Origin: Saprospiraceae bacterium
GTDB lineage: Bacteria > Bacteroidota > Bacteroidia > Chitinophagales > Saprospiraceae
Direction of reading: 5' to 3'
DNA: 64,000 nucleotides
Assembly: GCA_016716335.1 (NCBI GenBank)
Contig: JADJWN010000002.1
Location: forward strand, 186,001 to 250,000
How positions within the stretch are numbered: position 1 is the first letter of the stretch; each line of letters starts with the position of its first letter. The position numbers and the translations under genes were made by a program. The notes under the pieces were generated by a model. The model had not been told where the DNA came from. It searched no databases and saw only the letters and a list, made by a program, of their open reading frames with translations. Positions 7,829-16,724 of the stretch are shown piece after piece.

Positions 7829-9749
7829 TCTGTCTCAAGTATCAATAGCCGTTCAAAAATTCAAAATATTGAAATATTTTCTAGTAACATTATTCTCACT
7901 GATTTACGGCAGTGTGTTAACAGCCAATACAGCGCTGCATCACATTCCTGACTCTTTGATTTCAGGAACTGATGCTTTAATACTTTCAAAATCTGAAACT
8001 ATTGAAATTTTCAGTAGAAATAAAATAAAATATGAGTGTAAACAAAAGTCTGTTATTTATAAAAATGACAAAAATACAGCACCGACCACCTACATTGTAC
8101 CTTACAATCATTTTGTCAAAGTTAATAAATTACTCATAAGCATATCTTCGGCAGATGGTAAGAAAATCAAAGAGTTTTCCCGTAAGGACTTTAAGGATTT
8201 TGCTTATAATGATGGTTTCAGTGTAGCAAATGATGCCAGATACCTGTACTTAAAGCTGGATGCTTATCCCACTCCATTCATTGTTGAATTTTTTGTGTCC
8301 ACAGACAGGTCTCAAAGTTACTACCTGCCTGAATTTAGATTTTATGAAGGAGATAACGTGTCTGTTCTGGAAAAAGAATTTAAAGTACTCCAATATGACC
8401 CTGAAAATACATTAATGGTAAAATCTGATATTGACTTTCCATATACTGAATCCGAAATTGGGGGTACTAAGCAATACCTCTGGAAAATGTCAAATATTTC
8501 TCCAAAAGCTGCCCGGTATTTTCAGAATGAGTCAGTGTATTTCAGGTTGAATAACTTCGAAATGGATGGCTTCACAGGCAACAGTTCTGATTGGAAAGAA
8601 TTGGGTAACTGGTTTTTTAAACTCAATCAAAGTGCCGGGTATCTGGATAATAAATCAAAAGCAGAAATATCCTCATTGGTTGAGCCCATTAAAAGCCCTA
8701 GAGAAAAAGTAAACTTTTTGTACTCCTATCTCCAGAATAACATGCGGTATGTAAGTGTACAGTTAGGCATTGGAGGGTTGAAACCCATGGCGCCTCAAAA
8801 AGTACACAACAGTAAATATGGAGATTGTAAGGCCTTAAGTTTCTACATGAAACAACTGCTGGATATTGCCGGCATTGATTCGAGATATATTATCATCAGG
8901 GCAGGCATAAAAGGGGTCGAGCCTGAACAGGATTATGTCATGGATGTTTTTAATCATGTCATTTTATGTGCATTAGTAGATCATGATACGATATTTCTTG
9001 AATGTACATCCAAAACCTTACCGCCAGGCTATCTCAGTCACTTTACTTCAAACAGAACTGCTCTCTTAATTGAGGAAAATAATTCCAGATTGATCAAGAC
9101 ACCCACGTATGATCACCATACCAATATGTGCATTAATCGTTACATAGTAAATCCTTCTGAAAACAGAGTGGAATTTTTTACTCATCGTACCGGAGTAAGT
9201 ACAGAGATCAATAATCTGGACATACTGATATCTATGGATAATTCCGAATTTCAAAAGAACTGGAATGATTTGAATTCTGATATTTCGAATTTACGGGTCT
9301 TAGCAAAAAGTATATACATTGATAAAAATATTCCAGTACTGGATCTGAATATGGAGTTTGCACCTAATAAAAAAATTACCCGGTCAGGTAAAAGATATAT
9401 CATCGAGACAAATTTTGAAAAATCAGATTTCACCAGGTTACTGACTCATAATAAACGTAAAAATATATGGGAAATAGTCAATGGTATCACGCTGAAAGAT
9501 AGTATTGAGTTAGCAATCACTGAAAACTGCAAAGTCGAAAAAACCCCTAAAACTGTAAATATTGACAACGATTATGGCAGTTTGAATCTTTCAGTCAATC
9601 TAGCTTCTGAATTATTGGTGTTTTCCAGGGAAGTCACTCTAAAAATATCTAAAATACCGGCAGAAGAAGCCGAATTTTTCAGTAGTTTTATGGATAAGAT
9701 AAACAAAGGTTTTTCGGAAAAGCTAATAATTGTTTGTGAACAAAAATAG
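7800..9749 (+). CDS. DUF3857 and transglutaminase-domain secreted protein
   Basis: 649 residues, overlapping the end of the upstream paralogue by 29 nt. A hydrophobic segment near residues 24-43 (LKYFLVTLFSLIYGSV) serves as signal or anchor. A DUF3857 beta domain covers about 50-270. A transglutaminase-like core follows, with KYGDCKALSFYMKQLL containing the expected catalytic Cys and VFNHVILCALVD the His. Unlike the first copy, this one keeps the Cys. The family is widespread in Bacteroidota, periplasmic or surface, and substrates are unknown. The tandem pair suggests division of labour after duplication. Confidence 0.8.
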   Translation: MSLLSSENYNLSQVSIAVQKFKILKYFLVTLFSLIYGSVLTANTALHHIPDSLISGTDALILSKSETIEIFSRNKIKYECKQKSVIYKNDKNTAPTTYIVPYNHFVKVNKLLISISSADGKKIKEFSRKDFKDFAYNDGFSVANDARYLYLKLDAYPTPFIVEFFVSTDRSQSYYLPEFRFYEGDNVSVLEKEFKVLQYDPENTLMVKSDIDFPYTESEIGGTKQYLWKMSNISPKAARYFQNESVYFRLNNFEMDGFTGNSSDWKELGNWFFKLNQSAGYLDNKSKAEISSLVEPIKSPREKVNFLYSYLQNNMRYVSVQLGIGGLKPMAPQKVHNSKYGDCKALSFYMKQLLDIAGIDSRYIIIRAGIKGVEPEQDYVMDVFNHVILCALVDHDTIFLECTSKTLPPGYLSHFTSNRTALLIEENNSRLIKTPTYDHHTNMCINRYIVNPSENRVEFFTHRTGVSTEINNLDILISMDNSEFQKNWNDLNSDISNLRVLAKSIYIDKNIPVLDLNMEFAPNKKITRSGKRYIIETNFEKSDFTRLLTHNKRKNIWEIVNGITLKDSIELAITENCKVEKTPKTVNIDNDYGSLNLSVNLASELLVFSREVTLKISKIPAEEAEFFSSFMDKINKGFSEKLIIVCEQK

Positions 9750-9980
9750 ATTTCAATAAGAGTACCCGAACCTCTCAAATACATGTACCATTCAGCCTTC
9801 CTGCACTACTATACAGATGCTCCGGATACTGTCCTTGCAGGATTTGACAGGATGTTCTTTCTTTCAGCTTTCGCCCGAGAGCCATGGGAGAAACTGGAAC
9901 TCAAACAAAGCATAGGGTGGCTGGCAGAGCAGACGTACAGTATGGTTCAGACAGGCTTTACTGGCTTTTACCTGTTGTTA

Positions 9981-10691
9981 TCACGGCATAAACTGTATAT
10001 TATCCAGTGACACCCATGTAATACTGTTGCCCACAATTCTCACCTCTCCATTAGGCCTGATTTCTATTCTCACCATTCCATTGGTACCACCGCCGGGTTG
10101 ATTGAGTAAAATATTTCCACCCATGGGTCTGTAACCCACCGGAAGGGTAAAAATCACACTGTTGGATGAGCCGGATTCATGAAAAACTCCACCCCACAGG
10201 TGAACAAAACCTTGTTTGTCCTTCATATATCTGGGAGCTCTTTGACCGCCTGTGTTACCTTCGCCCCATCCGTTCTGCAAGGTAGGTGTGATGGGTGATT
10301 CTGTGATGATATTACCGGACAGGCTTACATTACCGTTTACAGTCAGCATTTCTGAGGGATTCATATTGCCTATACCTACTCTGCCGTTCTGTTGTATGAC
10401 CATCCGCTCTGTAGCACCCAAAGCGTTGTCATTTCTGAAATATATGTGCCCTGTGCCCTTGTTATCAAGATAGGTATGTCCGTTGGAGTTGTGAAAACGG
10501 CTCCCGGCATTACCCAGATCTGTCCTGCCCCCGACATAGACACTATTGCCTGTGGGAGTCATAATATTTCCGTTTACCACGAGTTTTTCTCCGGGATTGG
10601 GAATGTCTATGCCAATATTCTGACAAACTATGCCGTGTGTAATTACGGCATTGATTACAACTGATAAAATTAAACGCATTTTCATTGTCAT
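9981..10691 (-). CDS. Secreted tail-fibre-like repeat protein
   Basis: 236 residues with a signal peptide ending at about residue 23. The body consists of short glycine- and asparagine-rich beta repeats such as GRVGIGNMNPSEMLTVNGNV and KGTGHIYFRNDNALGATERM. These resemble the collar of phage tail fibres and the secreted trimeric-fibre-like proteins common in Bacteroidota. The C-terminal ~90 residues (from about GQRAPRYMKD) form a separate beta domain ending VSLDNIQFMP. No chaperone/peptidase S74 domain is present. The function is unknown, probably surface exposed. No phage genes lie next to it, so prophage origin is not supported. Confidence 0.6.
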   Translation of the reverse strand: MTMKMRLILSVVINAVITHGIVCQNIGIDIPNPGEKLVVNGNIMTPTGNSVYVGGRTDLGNAGSRFHNSNGHTYLDNKGTGHIYFRNDNALGATERMVIQQNGRVGIGNMNPSEMLTVNGNVSLSGNIITESPITPTLQNGWGEGNTGGQRAPRYMKDKQGFVHLWGGVFHESGSSNSVIFTLPVGYRPMGGNILLNQPGGGTNGMVRIEIRPNGEVRIVGNSITWVSLDNIQFMP

Positions 10692-10954
10692 CAGGGATTT
10701 ACAGGTTTAGTAAGAAGATAACTCAAAATTAAGGATCTGTATCGTGGCAGGATTCAGCAGACTGTGGACAAAAATGTGACATTTGCATCATAGTGCTTTT
10801 TAGACTGAAATTATCGTTCGTTTCACCGAATTGCCGAAAAACAAGACAATTAACGGTCGTATTTCACATCATTTTAGTATATTTGCAAATTGATTTCATG
10901 GTAATGAAGTTGTATATATCCTTTTTCCAACGATTTACATATCAATCTTTCAGA

Positions 10955-11716
10955 ATGATCGGACCAAACATCAGATACTTACGAAAAAAAATCATCTATC
11001 TCAACAGGAACTGGCAGACAAGTTGTCCATCCCTCGATCCACCCTGAGCGATTATGAGCGGGAGCATACACAGGGTCAATATGGACAATCTGCTCAAACT
11101 TTCTGAAATCTTCAATGTCACTATTGATAATCTTATCAAGACTAATCTGAGCCATACAGAGCTTGAAATTGTCCGTAATGCTGACTTTAAGGTACTTGCC
11201 ATCTCCGTTGATTCGGAAAACAACAACAATATTGAATTGGTCGAGACCAAAGCTTCTGCAGGATATCTGGCCTCATATGCCGATCCTGAGTACATCAGGG
11301 ATCTGCCAAAAATTTCATTTCCCAATATCCCGCAAGGTACCTACAGGGCTTTTGAAATACAGGGTGACTCCATGCTGCCGCTTGAGCCTGGAAGTATAGT
11401 AATATGCTCATATATAGAAAATCTGAAGGATATTAAGTCAGATCGCACCTATGTTATCATCAGCAAAACGGAAGGAGTAGTGTATAAGAGGGTGCGACCG
11501 GATTTTCAAAACCAAAAGCTGATCCTCATCTCTGACAATGATGCCTACCTTCCCTACACCTTAGACTTCAGTGAAATCGACGAAATCTGGCAATACTACT
11601 GTCATCTCAGTTTTTCGGACAGCAGATATACCTTCAATGCAGTACTCGAAGAGAGATTGAGTGATATTCAGAGAAGGCTGGCAGAAGTGCAGCAAACAAT
11701 CTCACTTGCCCGGTGA
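10955..11716 (+). CDS. XRE/S24 (LexA/CI-like) repressor, two compensating indels
   Basis: From the ATG at 10955 the frame gives MIGPNIRYLRKK. A +1 continuation gives LSQQELADKLSIPRSTLSDY, a clear XRE helix-turn-helix. The original frame then resumes at VNMDNLLKLSEIFNV and runs to 11716. The breaks fall at an A8 run (10984-10991) and a GGG near 11075-11077. The C-terminal part has the S24 peptidase core: FEIQGDSMLPLEPGSIVIC (Ser nucleophile in GDSM) and TYVIISKTEGVVYKRV (catalytic Lys). The restored protein of about 254 residues would be a self-cleaving stress-response repressor. It is either a sequencing artefact or a recent double mutation. Confidence 0.7.
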
Positions 11717-12212
11717 CTTGTCCGGACACTAAACGGCTATTTTAGTATATACTTACCTAAAGCATTTATGTTTCACAGGCGAGCAGGACACTACTTATAT
11801 TTTCGAATTATGCACCGGAAAATTAATTGCGGTCTTAAATGTCTGTGAAATAATTTGCTTTGCCCTCTTTTAATCATTCACCTTAGCTGAGCTGCTAATG
11901 CTCATTCGTAAAAGTGCTTATTTTTTTGCCATTTCTACCCTCATCCCGGATCTCTGATGCATAATCTCGGGATAAATGAATACAGCACTTGACATAATCA
12001 AAAATATAATATAATTTTGTAAATAATTTTAATTACAGAAAAAAATAAATGTATAATTATTTATTGTAGTATATACACTAAGTATTGATTCTTAATGCCA
12101 AATTATAAGTAATGTTGGTCTTTGACTGTTTATTTTAAGTGGCAGCCATATCCCTGAAACCGAAGATTAACTGTCATGGATTCAAAAAGTCAAATATTGT
12201 AAAATCAGCTAA
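11717..12212 (+). other. Gene-free AT-rich stretch
   Basis: About 500 bases, strongly AT-rich between 11990 and 12090, with no supportable ORF. No RNA gene, clear terminator or repeat was recognised. It probably carries the promoter for the secreted protein downstream. Confidence 0.5.
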
Positions 12213-13847
12213 ATGCCCCGTCTCATGAAATCTCATAATTACAATTGCCGCATCAGATCAGTGTTACTGATTATTCATTTAGCTGCATTACAGCAGATGT
12301 CAGCCTTCACACAAGTAAATCAGAATCCGGGTACTAATCAATTGACTGTAAAAGCAATAAGTACAGGCAAAACCACCGGTCATATCGCTACCCTTACTAT
12401 AATAAATCATTCTGACAAGACTGTTCTGTTTGATGGAGGTGCTTATTTCATACCTTCCTCAGGACATGCTCAGCCCTACGCCTCGCCACAGATTCCAAAG
12501 ACAGAGGTAGTTGGTAAGAGTTCAATACAGGTGCCCATACACGGATATTGTGCTGATATACGAAGGCCTCCTGTGCCTGCTGATAGTGAATTGCCACCGT
12601 TCAGCCAATGGATCAAAGTATTACCTGTTGACCCGCTATGGAAACCGGACCCATCATTCGGTTGGGTAAAAAATACAGGACTGAATCCGCAACCGGTTGT
12701 TACAATACCTGGTACTGATAGACCCATCAATCATACTATTGATATGGACAGGTACCCTGTGGCCGCAGGAACTGTTTTGGTAGATGCTGTACGCCGACTG
12801 GAAGAAGTGTATGATTCTTTACACCAGACCGGTATAATAAAGACTCCTTTTGCTTCCAATTATGAAAAAGAAAAAGAAACTGTCATTCAACATTCTTTCT
12901 GGATTTTTTCAGCAGGGCTTACCGGACATCCTTACACAAAGGAAGAATTTAGCGATAAGACTACCGAACAATTTGAAAAACAGACCGGCCAGAAGCTATT
13001 TGTCCTGCCTGAGGTAGCCAAAGAAACCCTGATGAAAGGAATAGATGATTTTTGGGAGTCATTTCAATTGACAGGAGCTGAAGCTAAAATAATACCTACT
13101 AAACCAAATAATAAACCGTCAGACCATAACCCTGCATCAAACCCTTTGGGTGAAAATGTGAAGGACATCAAGCCTCATTCTGATAAACCGGACGTAACCG
13201 ATAAACTGGCCGCAGAGGCAAAGGCCAAAGGACAACAGATCGAGATAAAAAGCCAATCCGGTAAAGATGAAATGGTGCATGAAGCTGCCCATGTAACGCA
13301 ACAGACATCCGGTAAAAAAGAGGGAGAAAGTGCTGATACCGCTGGTGATAAAAAAGATGCTAAACCCAAGCCCCGATGTAAATGTATAAATATTACCGGC
13401 AAGGTCAAGACTTCCCGAAGCCTGTCAGAATATTCATTTGAGGTCAATCCGGACTCGCAGTCCCCGACAGTCATCAAAGATCCGAATGTTAGCTTTGACA
13501 AACCTGCCGATGTACGCAAACCTGTGGAGTTTACAGTAACCCTTTCGGAACTGAAACTGGAATGTACCTGTGATGACGGAAAATGTGAACAACTGTCTTC
13601 AAAAAAAGGCAAATCCGATAATAAATATGGTTTTTCTGTTACTCAATATACCACAGGTCTGGAATTGGATGGGGATTCTAAAAAAACCGGAGATACATCG
13701 CAGGATTTTAATTTTAAGTCTAAATCTGTTGCAAGTAAAGACATCGTGATCAATTTTAAAATATCAGCTTATTGCGGATCTGATGCATGCAGTCAAAGCT
13801 TTTGTAGTGCAACGATACGATTGAGTTTAAAGATGATGACACAATAA
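12213..13847 (+). CDS. Large secreted protein with HEAAH motif, unknown function
   Basis: 544 residues. An N-terminal hydrophobic stretch (about 15-32, SVLLIIHLAALQQMSAF) followed by Thr-Gln indicates export. Residues about 35-190 look like a beta domain with Pro-rich loops. A charged, Lys/Asp/Glu-rich linker (about 285-385) contains VHEAAHVTQQ at about 354-363. That matches both the HExxH zincin motif and the HEAAHVxQQ signature of DUF4157-type proteins. The C-terminus has paired cysteines (RCKCINITGKV, LECTCDDGKCEQL, YCGSDACSQSFC) suggesting disulfides. It lies 45-80 bp upstream of a large adhesin-like gene and is probably co-expressed. I do not recognise a family for the whole protein. Confidence 0.6.
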   Translation: MPRLMKSHNYNCRIRSVLLIIHLAALQQMSAFTQVNQNPGTNQLTVKAISTGKTTGHIATLTIINHSDKTVLFDGGAYFIPSSGHAQPYASPQIPKTEVVGKSSIQVPIHGYCADIRRPPVPADSELPPFSQWIKVLPVDPLWKPDPSFGWVKNTGLNPQPVVTIPGTDRPINHTIDMDRYPVAAGTVLVDAVRRLEEVYDSLHQTGIIKTPFASNYEKEKETVIQHSFWIFSAGLTGHPYTKEEFSDKTTEQFEKQTGQKLFVLPEVAKETLMKGIDDFWESFQLTGAEAKIIPTKPNNKPSDHNPASNPLGENVKDIKPHSDKPDVTDKLAAEAKAKGQQIEIKSQSGKDEMVHEAAHVTQQTSGKKEGESADTAGDKKDAKPKPRCKCINITGKVKTSRSLSEYSFEVNPDSQSPTVIKDPNVSFDKPADVRKPVEFTVTLSELKLECTCDDGKCEQLSSKKGKSDNKYGFSVTQYTTGLELDGDSKKTGDTSQDFNFKSKSVASKDIVINFKISAYCGSDACSQSFCSATIRLSLKMMTQ

Positions 13848-13928
13848 AAAAATGACAAAAAACAGGATAAATTACATATTGGCTTTGGGGGATTGAAAAT
13901 TTTCATAATCATAAATTTCTTTCATAAT

Positions 13929-16694
13929 ATGGTCAGAGTGTATTTATCAATTTTATATCTGTGTCTATTATTTAATCTGATGTATGGTCAGGCTGTTCAG
14001 GACGGGATGACACCTGATTCTATTTGGAATAAGATAAATCTGGCCGATGCGAGGGCAAAAATCACAAGGTCTGCAAAAGGAGTATTTATACCGCTATGGT
14101 TGCCTGTTGGTGCAGGTGCTGCCGGAGTGAGCACTTATTTCATAGTCAGTGGTAAAAAGAAGAAAGAAGATATTGAAATACCGGTTGCCAAAGATGATGT
14201 ATATAACCTGATGTGCGGTATGTCTCATGAAATCAATCCTTTGGAAAATGACATCGGTACAAATCTTAGTCTTGTTGCTGTGGATAATGACCCTAACGGA
14301 TGGGTTACTTTATCCAACCAAAAGCTTACGGTATCAGCACAAGCAAGAGGACAATTTTCCATTACTTACACCATTACCAATAAGGATAATCAATCTGCTT
14401 CTGCCAATATTACTATTACCATATCAGTGCCTGAATTTACCGTCAGAAATCTGAGCTATGAAGTACTCTCCGGTACCTCTGTGATCGGTAATATTATGCA
14501 GAACAGTGTGTGTGAACAATGTGTGGTAAAGCAAATGACCGGACCTGCAAATCCATCATTGATCTGGGATGCATTGGGTAATTTTTCAGTAATTCCTGTG
14601 CACACCGGTATCCAGCCTCATACCTTCCTGTACAGATTTGAAATAGAGGGTAAATGTCAGATAACTGTAACAGCAGAGCTAACGATTACTGTCATACCTC
14701 AGAAATGTGATGTTACACCCACTTTCAGCATGATTCCTGCCGGTTGTGATATGAGTGATGGTACTGTGACTGTCAATCTGGAAAGTTTGGAAGATTATAC
14801 TTTGATGTGGAATACCGGACAGACTTCTTCCACCTTAACAGCTATACCTGCTGGTAATTATAGCTTGATTTTATCAAATGAAAAAATGCATTGTGTGTCA
14901 GAATTTTCGGTAGTACTTCCGGAAAATCCTGCAAAGTATCTGGAGAATGTCATGACAGGACCAGGCAATTGTTTCAGATCAGGAGAATGGCAAATTACTT
15001 TGCCTGAAGGCAGAAAATTTTTTGTATCCATTATGGGTGAGTCTCAACAATACTTACTTGAATTAGCGGGAGGAAATCATGATCTGATTACCCTGCTTAA
15101 GGAACAAAATGTAACCGGACCGATTACGGGCAGATTTATCCTGACTGTACGCGAACAGACTAAGGATATGAGATGTACAGAAAGTCTGACTGTAGAAATC
15201 CCCGATGTTACAGTGCCTTTCAGCTCTAAAAATGATACTCTATCCGGTCAGCAGGATATGCTTATTACAGCCAATATTCTTCAAAATGACACGGGGACAG
15301 GCCTTTATCTCGTGAGCATCACTCAGGTGCCGGGTGTATTGCTTGAATACAAAAGTAATGGTGACATAGTATTCAGGGGTGCGGAAGGCAATTACCATTT
15401 TACATACACTGTGAGGGACACCTGCGGTAGAGAGCAAAAAGCTGATATTTTGATTATTGTCAGTCATGTAGTATGTGCCTACACTGCGACATTTACGGTG
15501 ATGCCTGCTTCTTGTGGTACAAATACAGGTAGTGCATCCATTGTATTATCACCTGTAGATGGAGCCTTAATAGTGTGGTCGAATGGCCTAAGTGGCAACA
15601 CTATAAGCAATATCACTGCGGGCATATACTTCGTCACAGTGACACATCCTACAGGAGCATGTTTTCAGGTCTTCTCGGTACAGATACCCATGATTAACCC
15701 ACCTTATGTGATACAGTCCATAGTAGTACAACCTGATTGTGTAAATAAGCAGGAGATTATTCTGGAGCTTCAGGCGCCGGTAAGTGGTTTTTTGACTATT
15801 GTGGCTGTTGGCCCCATTTCGACCTTTACCATTACAGTTCCGGCAGGTACTATAAAATTGAGCAATCATGTGCTGCTTATTCCAGGCACCTGGACTCTGC
15901 TGATTAATGACGCATCGGTTGCCACTTCCTGTGCTCAGGAATACAGTTTTGTTTTGATGAATTATATTCCACCTGTGATTACCTTACTGGATGTAGAACC
16001 GCCATCTTCTCCCTCGGCCAATAATGGTATTGCCTTTGTGCAGATTTCAGGGGGCAGTCCTCCGTACATCATTACCGGGGGTCCGCAGACTTATTCCAAT
16101 CTTATGTCAGGACTTAATATCCTGACGGGTTTTCCCATAGGAGTATTTACATTGTTTGCCATTGATGCTGCCGGATGCAAAACCCTTCCGATTGTGGTAA
16201 TTATGGGCGGAGAGCCACCACACAGACCTGAGCTCGCTTTTTTGCCTCAATCTGTGTTACTGTCTAAAGTAACGGCCGATCCTGAGCATCCGGATAAGGG
16301 TGATATGAAATATGAGGCCAATGTTTTTCAATCCATTTACAGCAGCCATAGTTTCAAAAACTCATATATAGGTGTACTTTTTGGCAGATCCTTACCCCGA
16401 CAGACTTTTGGCTCAGGTGCAATTCAGGGACAGGATTTATATGTTTTAATGACGGATGCGGGTGCCAGGTCGTCCTATCAGAATCTGACACTGCACTTTG
16501 GTCCGCAGCTTATGCTGCTTCGAAGCAGGAATCAGGACAATTCTTCTTTAGGAAGTAAAATAAACCTGGAATACAATATTACGATTCGGAGCCATCTTAA
16601 AATTCATCCTATGTTGTTGTTTATGCACTCCTTGTCCTGGTACCCGGAACATAACAAATGGGCAGGCAATCAGAGTCTGGTATATCTTTTTTGA
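13929..16694 (+). CDS. Large surface protein with Ig-like and SprB-type repeats
   Basis: The ATG at 13929 gives the signal peptide MVRVYLSILYLCLLFNLMYG; an in-frame ATG at 13893 would lengthen it by 12 residues. After a basic KKKK segment come Ig/cadherin-like domains (SHEINPLENDIGTNLSLVAV), then at least two SprB-like units marked by CDMSDGTVTVNLES..LMWNTG and CGTNTGSASIVLSP..IVWSNG with AGNYSL/AGIYFVTV. A last domain of about 115 residues alternates aromatic strands and ends in Phe (NQSLVYLF), like an outer-membrane barrel or its remnant. It probably acts in adhesion or gliding. No type A T9SS tail is seen. Confidence 0.7.
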   Translation: MVRVYLSILYLCLLFNLMYGQAVQDGMTPDSIWNKINLADARAKITRSAKGVFIPLWLPVGAGAAGVSTYFIVSGKKKKEDIEIPVAKDDVYNLMCGMSHEINPLENDIGTNLSLVAVDNDPNGWVTLSNQKLTVSAQARGQFSITYTITNKDNQSASANITITISVPEFTVRNLSYEVLSGTSVIGNIMQNSVCEQCVVKQMTGPANPSLIWDALGNFSVIPVHTGIQPHTFLYRFEIEGKCQITVTAELTITVIPQKCDVTPTFSMIPAGCDMSDGTVTVNLESLEDYTLMWNTGQTSSTLTAIPAGNYSLILSNEKMHCVSEFSVVLPENPAKYLENVMTGPGNCFRSGEWQITLPEGRKFFVSIMGESQQYLLELAGGNHDLITLLKEQNVTGPITGRFILTVREQTKDMRCTESLTVEIPDVTVPFSSKNDTLSGQQDMLITANILQNDTGTGLYLVSITQVPGVLLEYKSNGDIVFRGAEGNYHFTYTVRDTCGREQKADILIIVSHVVCAYTATFTVMPASCGTNTGSASIVLSPVDGALIVWSNGLSGNTISNITAGIYFVTVTHPTGACFQVFSVQIPMINPPYVIQSIVVQPDCVNKQEIILELQAPVSGFLTIVAVGPISTFTITVPAGTIKLSNHVLLIPGTWTLLINDASVATSCAQEYSFVLMNYIPPVITLLDVEPPSSPSANNGIAFVQISGGSPPYIITGGPQTYSNLMSGLNILTGFPIGVFTLFAIDAAGCKTLPIVVIMGGEPPHRPELAFLPQSVLLSKVTADPEHPDKGDMKYEANVFQSIYSSHSFKNSYIGVLFGRSLPRQTFGSGAIQGQDLYVLMTDAGARSSYQNLTLHFGPQLMLLRSRNQDNSSLGSKINLEYNITIRSHLKIHPMLLFMHSLSWYPEHNKWAGNQSLVYLF

Positions 16695-16724
16695 AAAAAT
16701 CCGCAATAATTATTTGATTCAGGA

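Noticed and set aside
9783..10010. 75-codon open frame (MYHSAFLHYYTDAPDTVLAG...)
   Set aside because: No signal, domain or promoter, and it runs into the 3' end of a better-supported convergent gene. Could be a small orphan, but nothing supports it.
9981..11716. Prophage (tail-fibre-like protein beside a CI-like repressor)
   Set aside because: No integrase, terminase, capsid or other phage genes nearby; both types are common as stand-alone genes in Bacteroidota.
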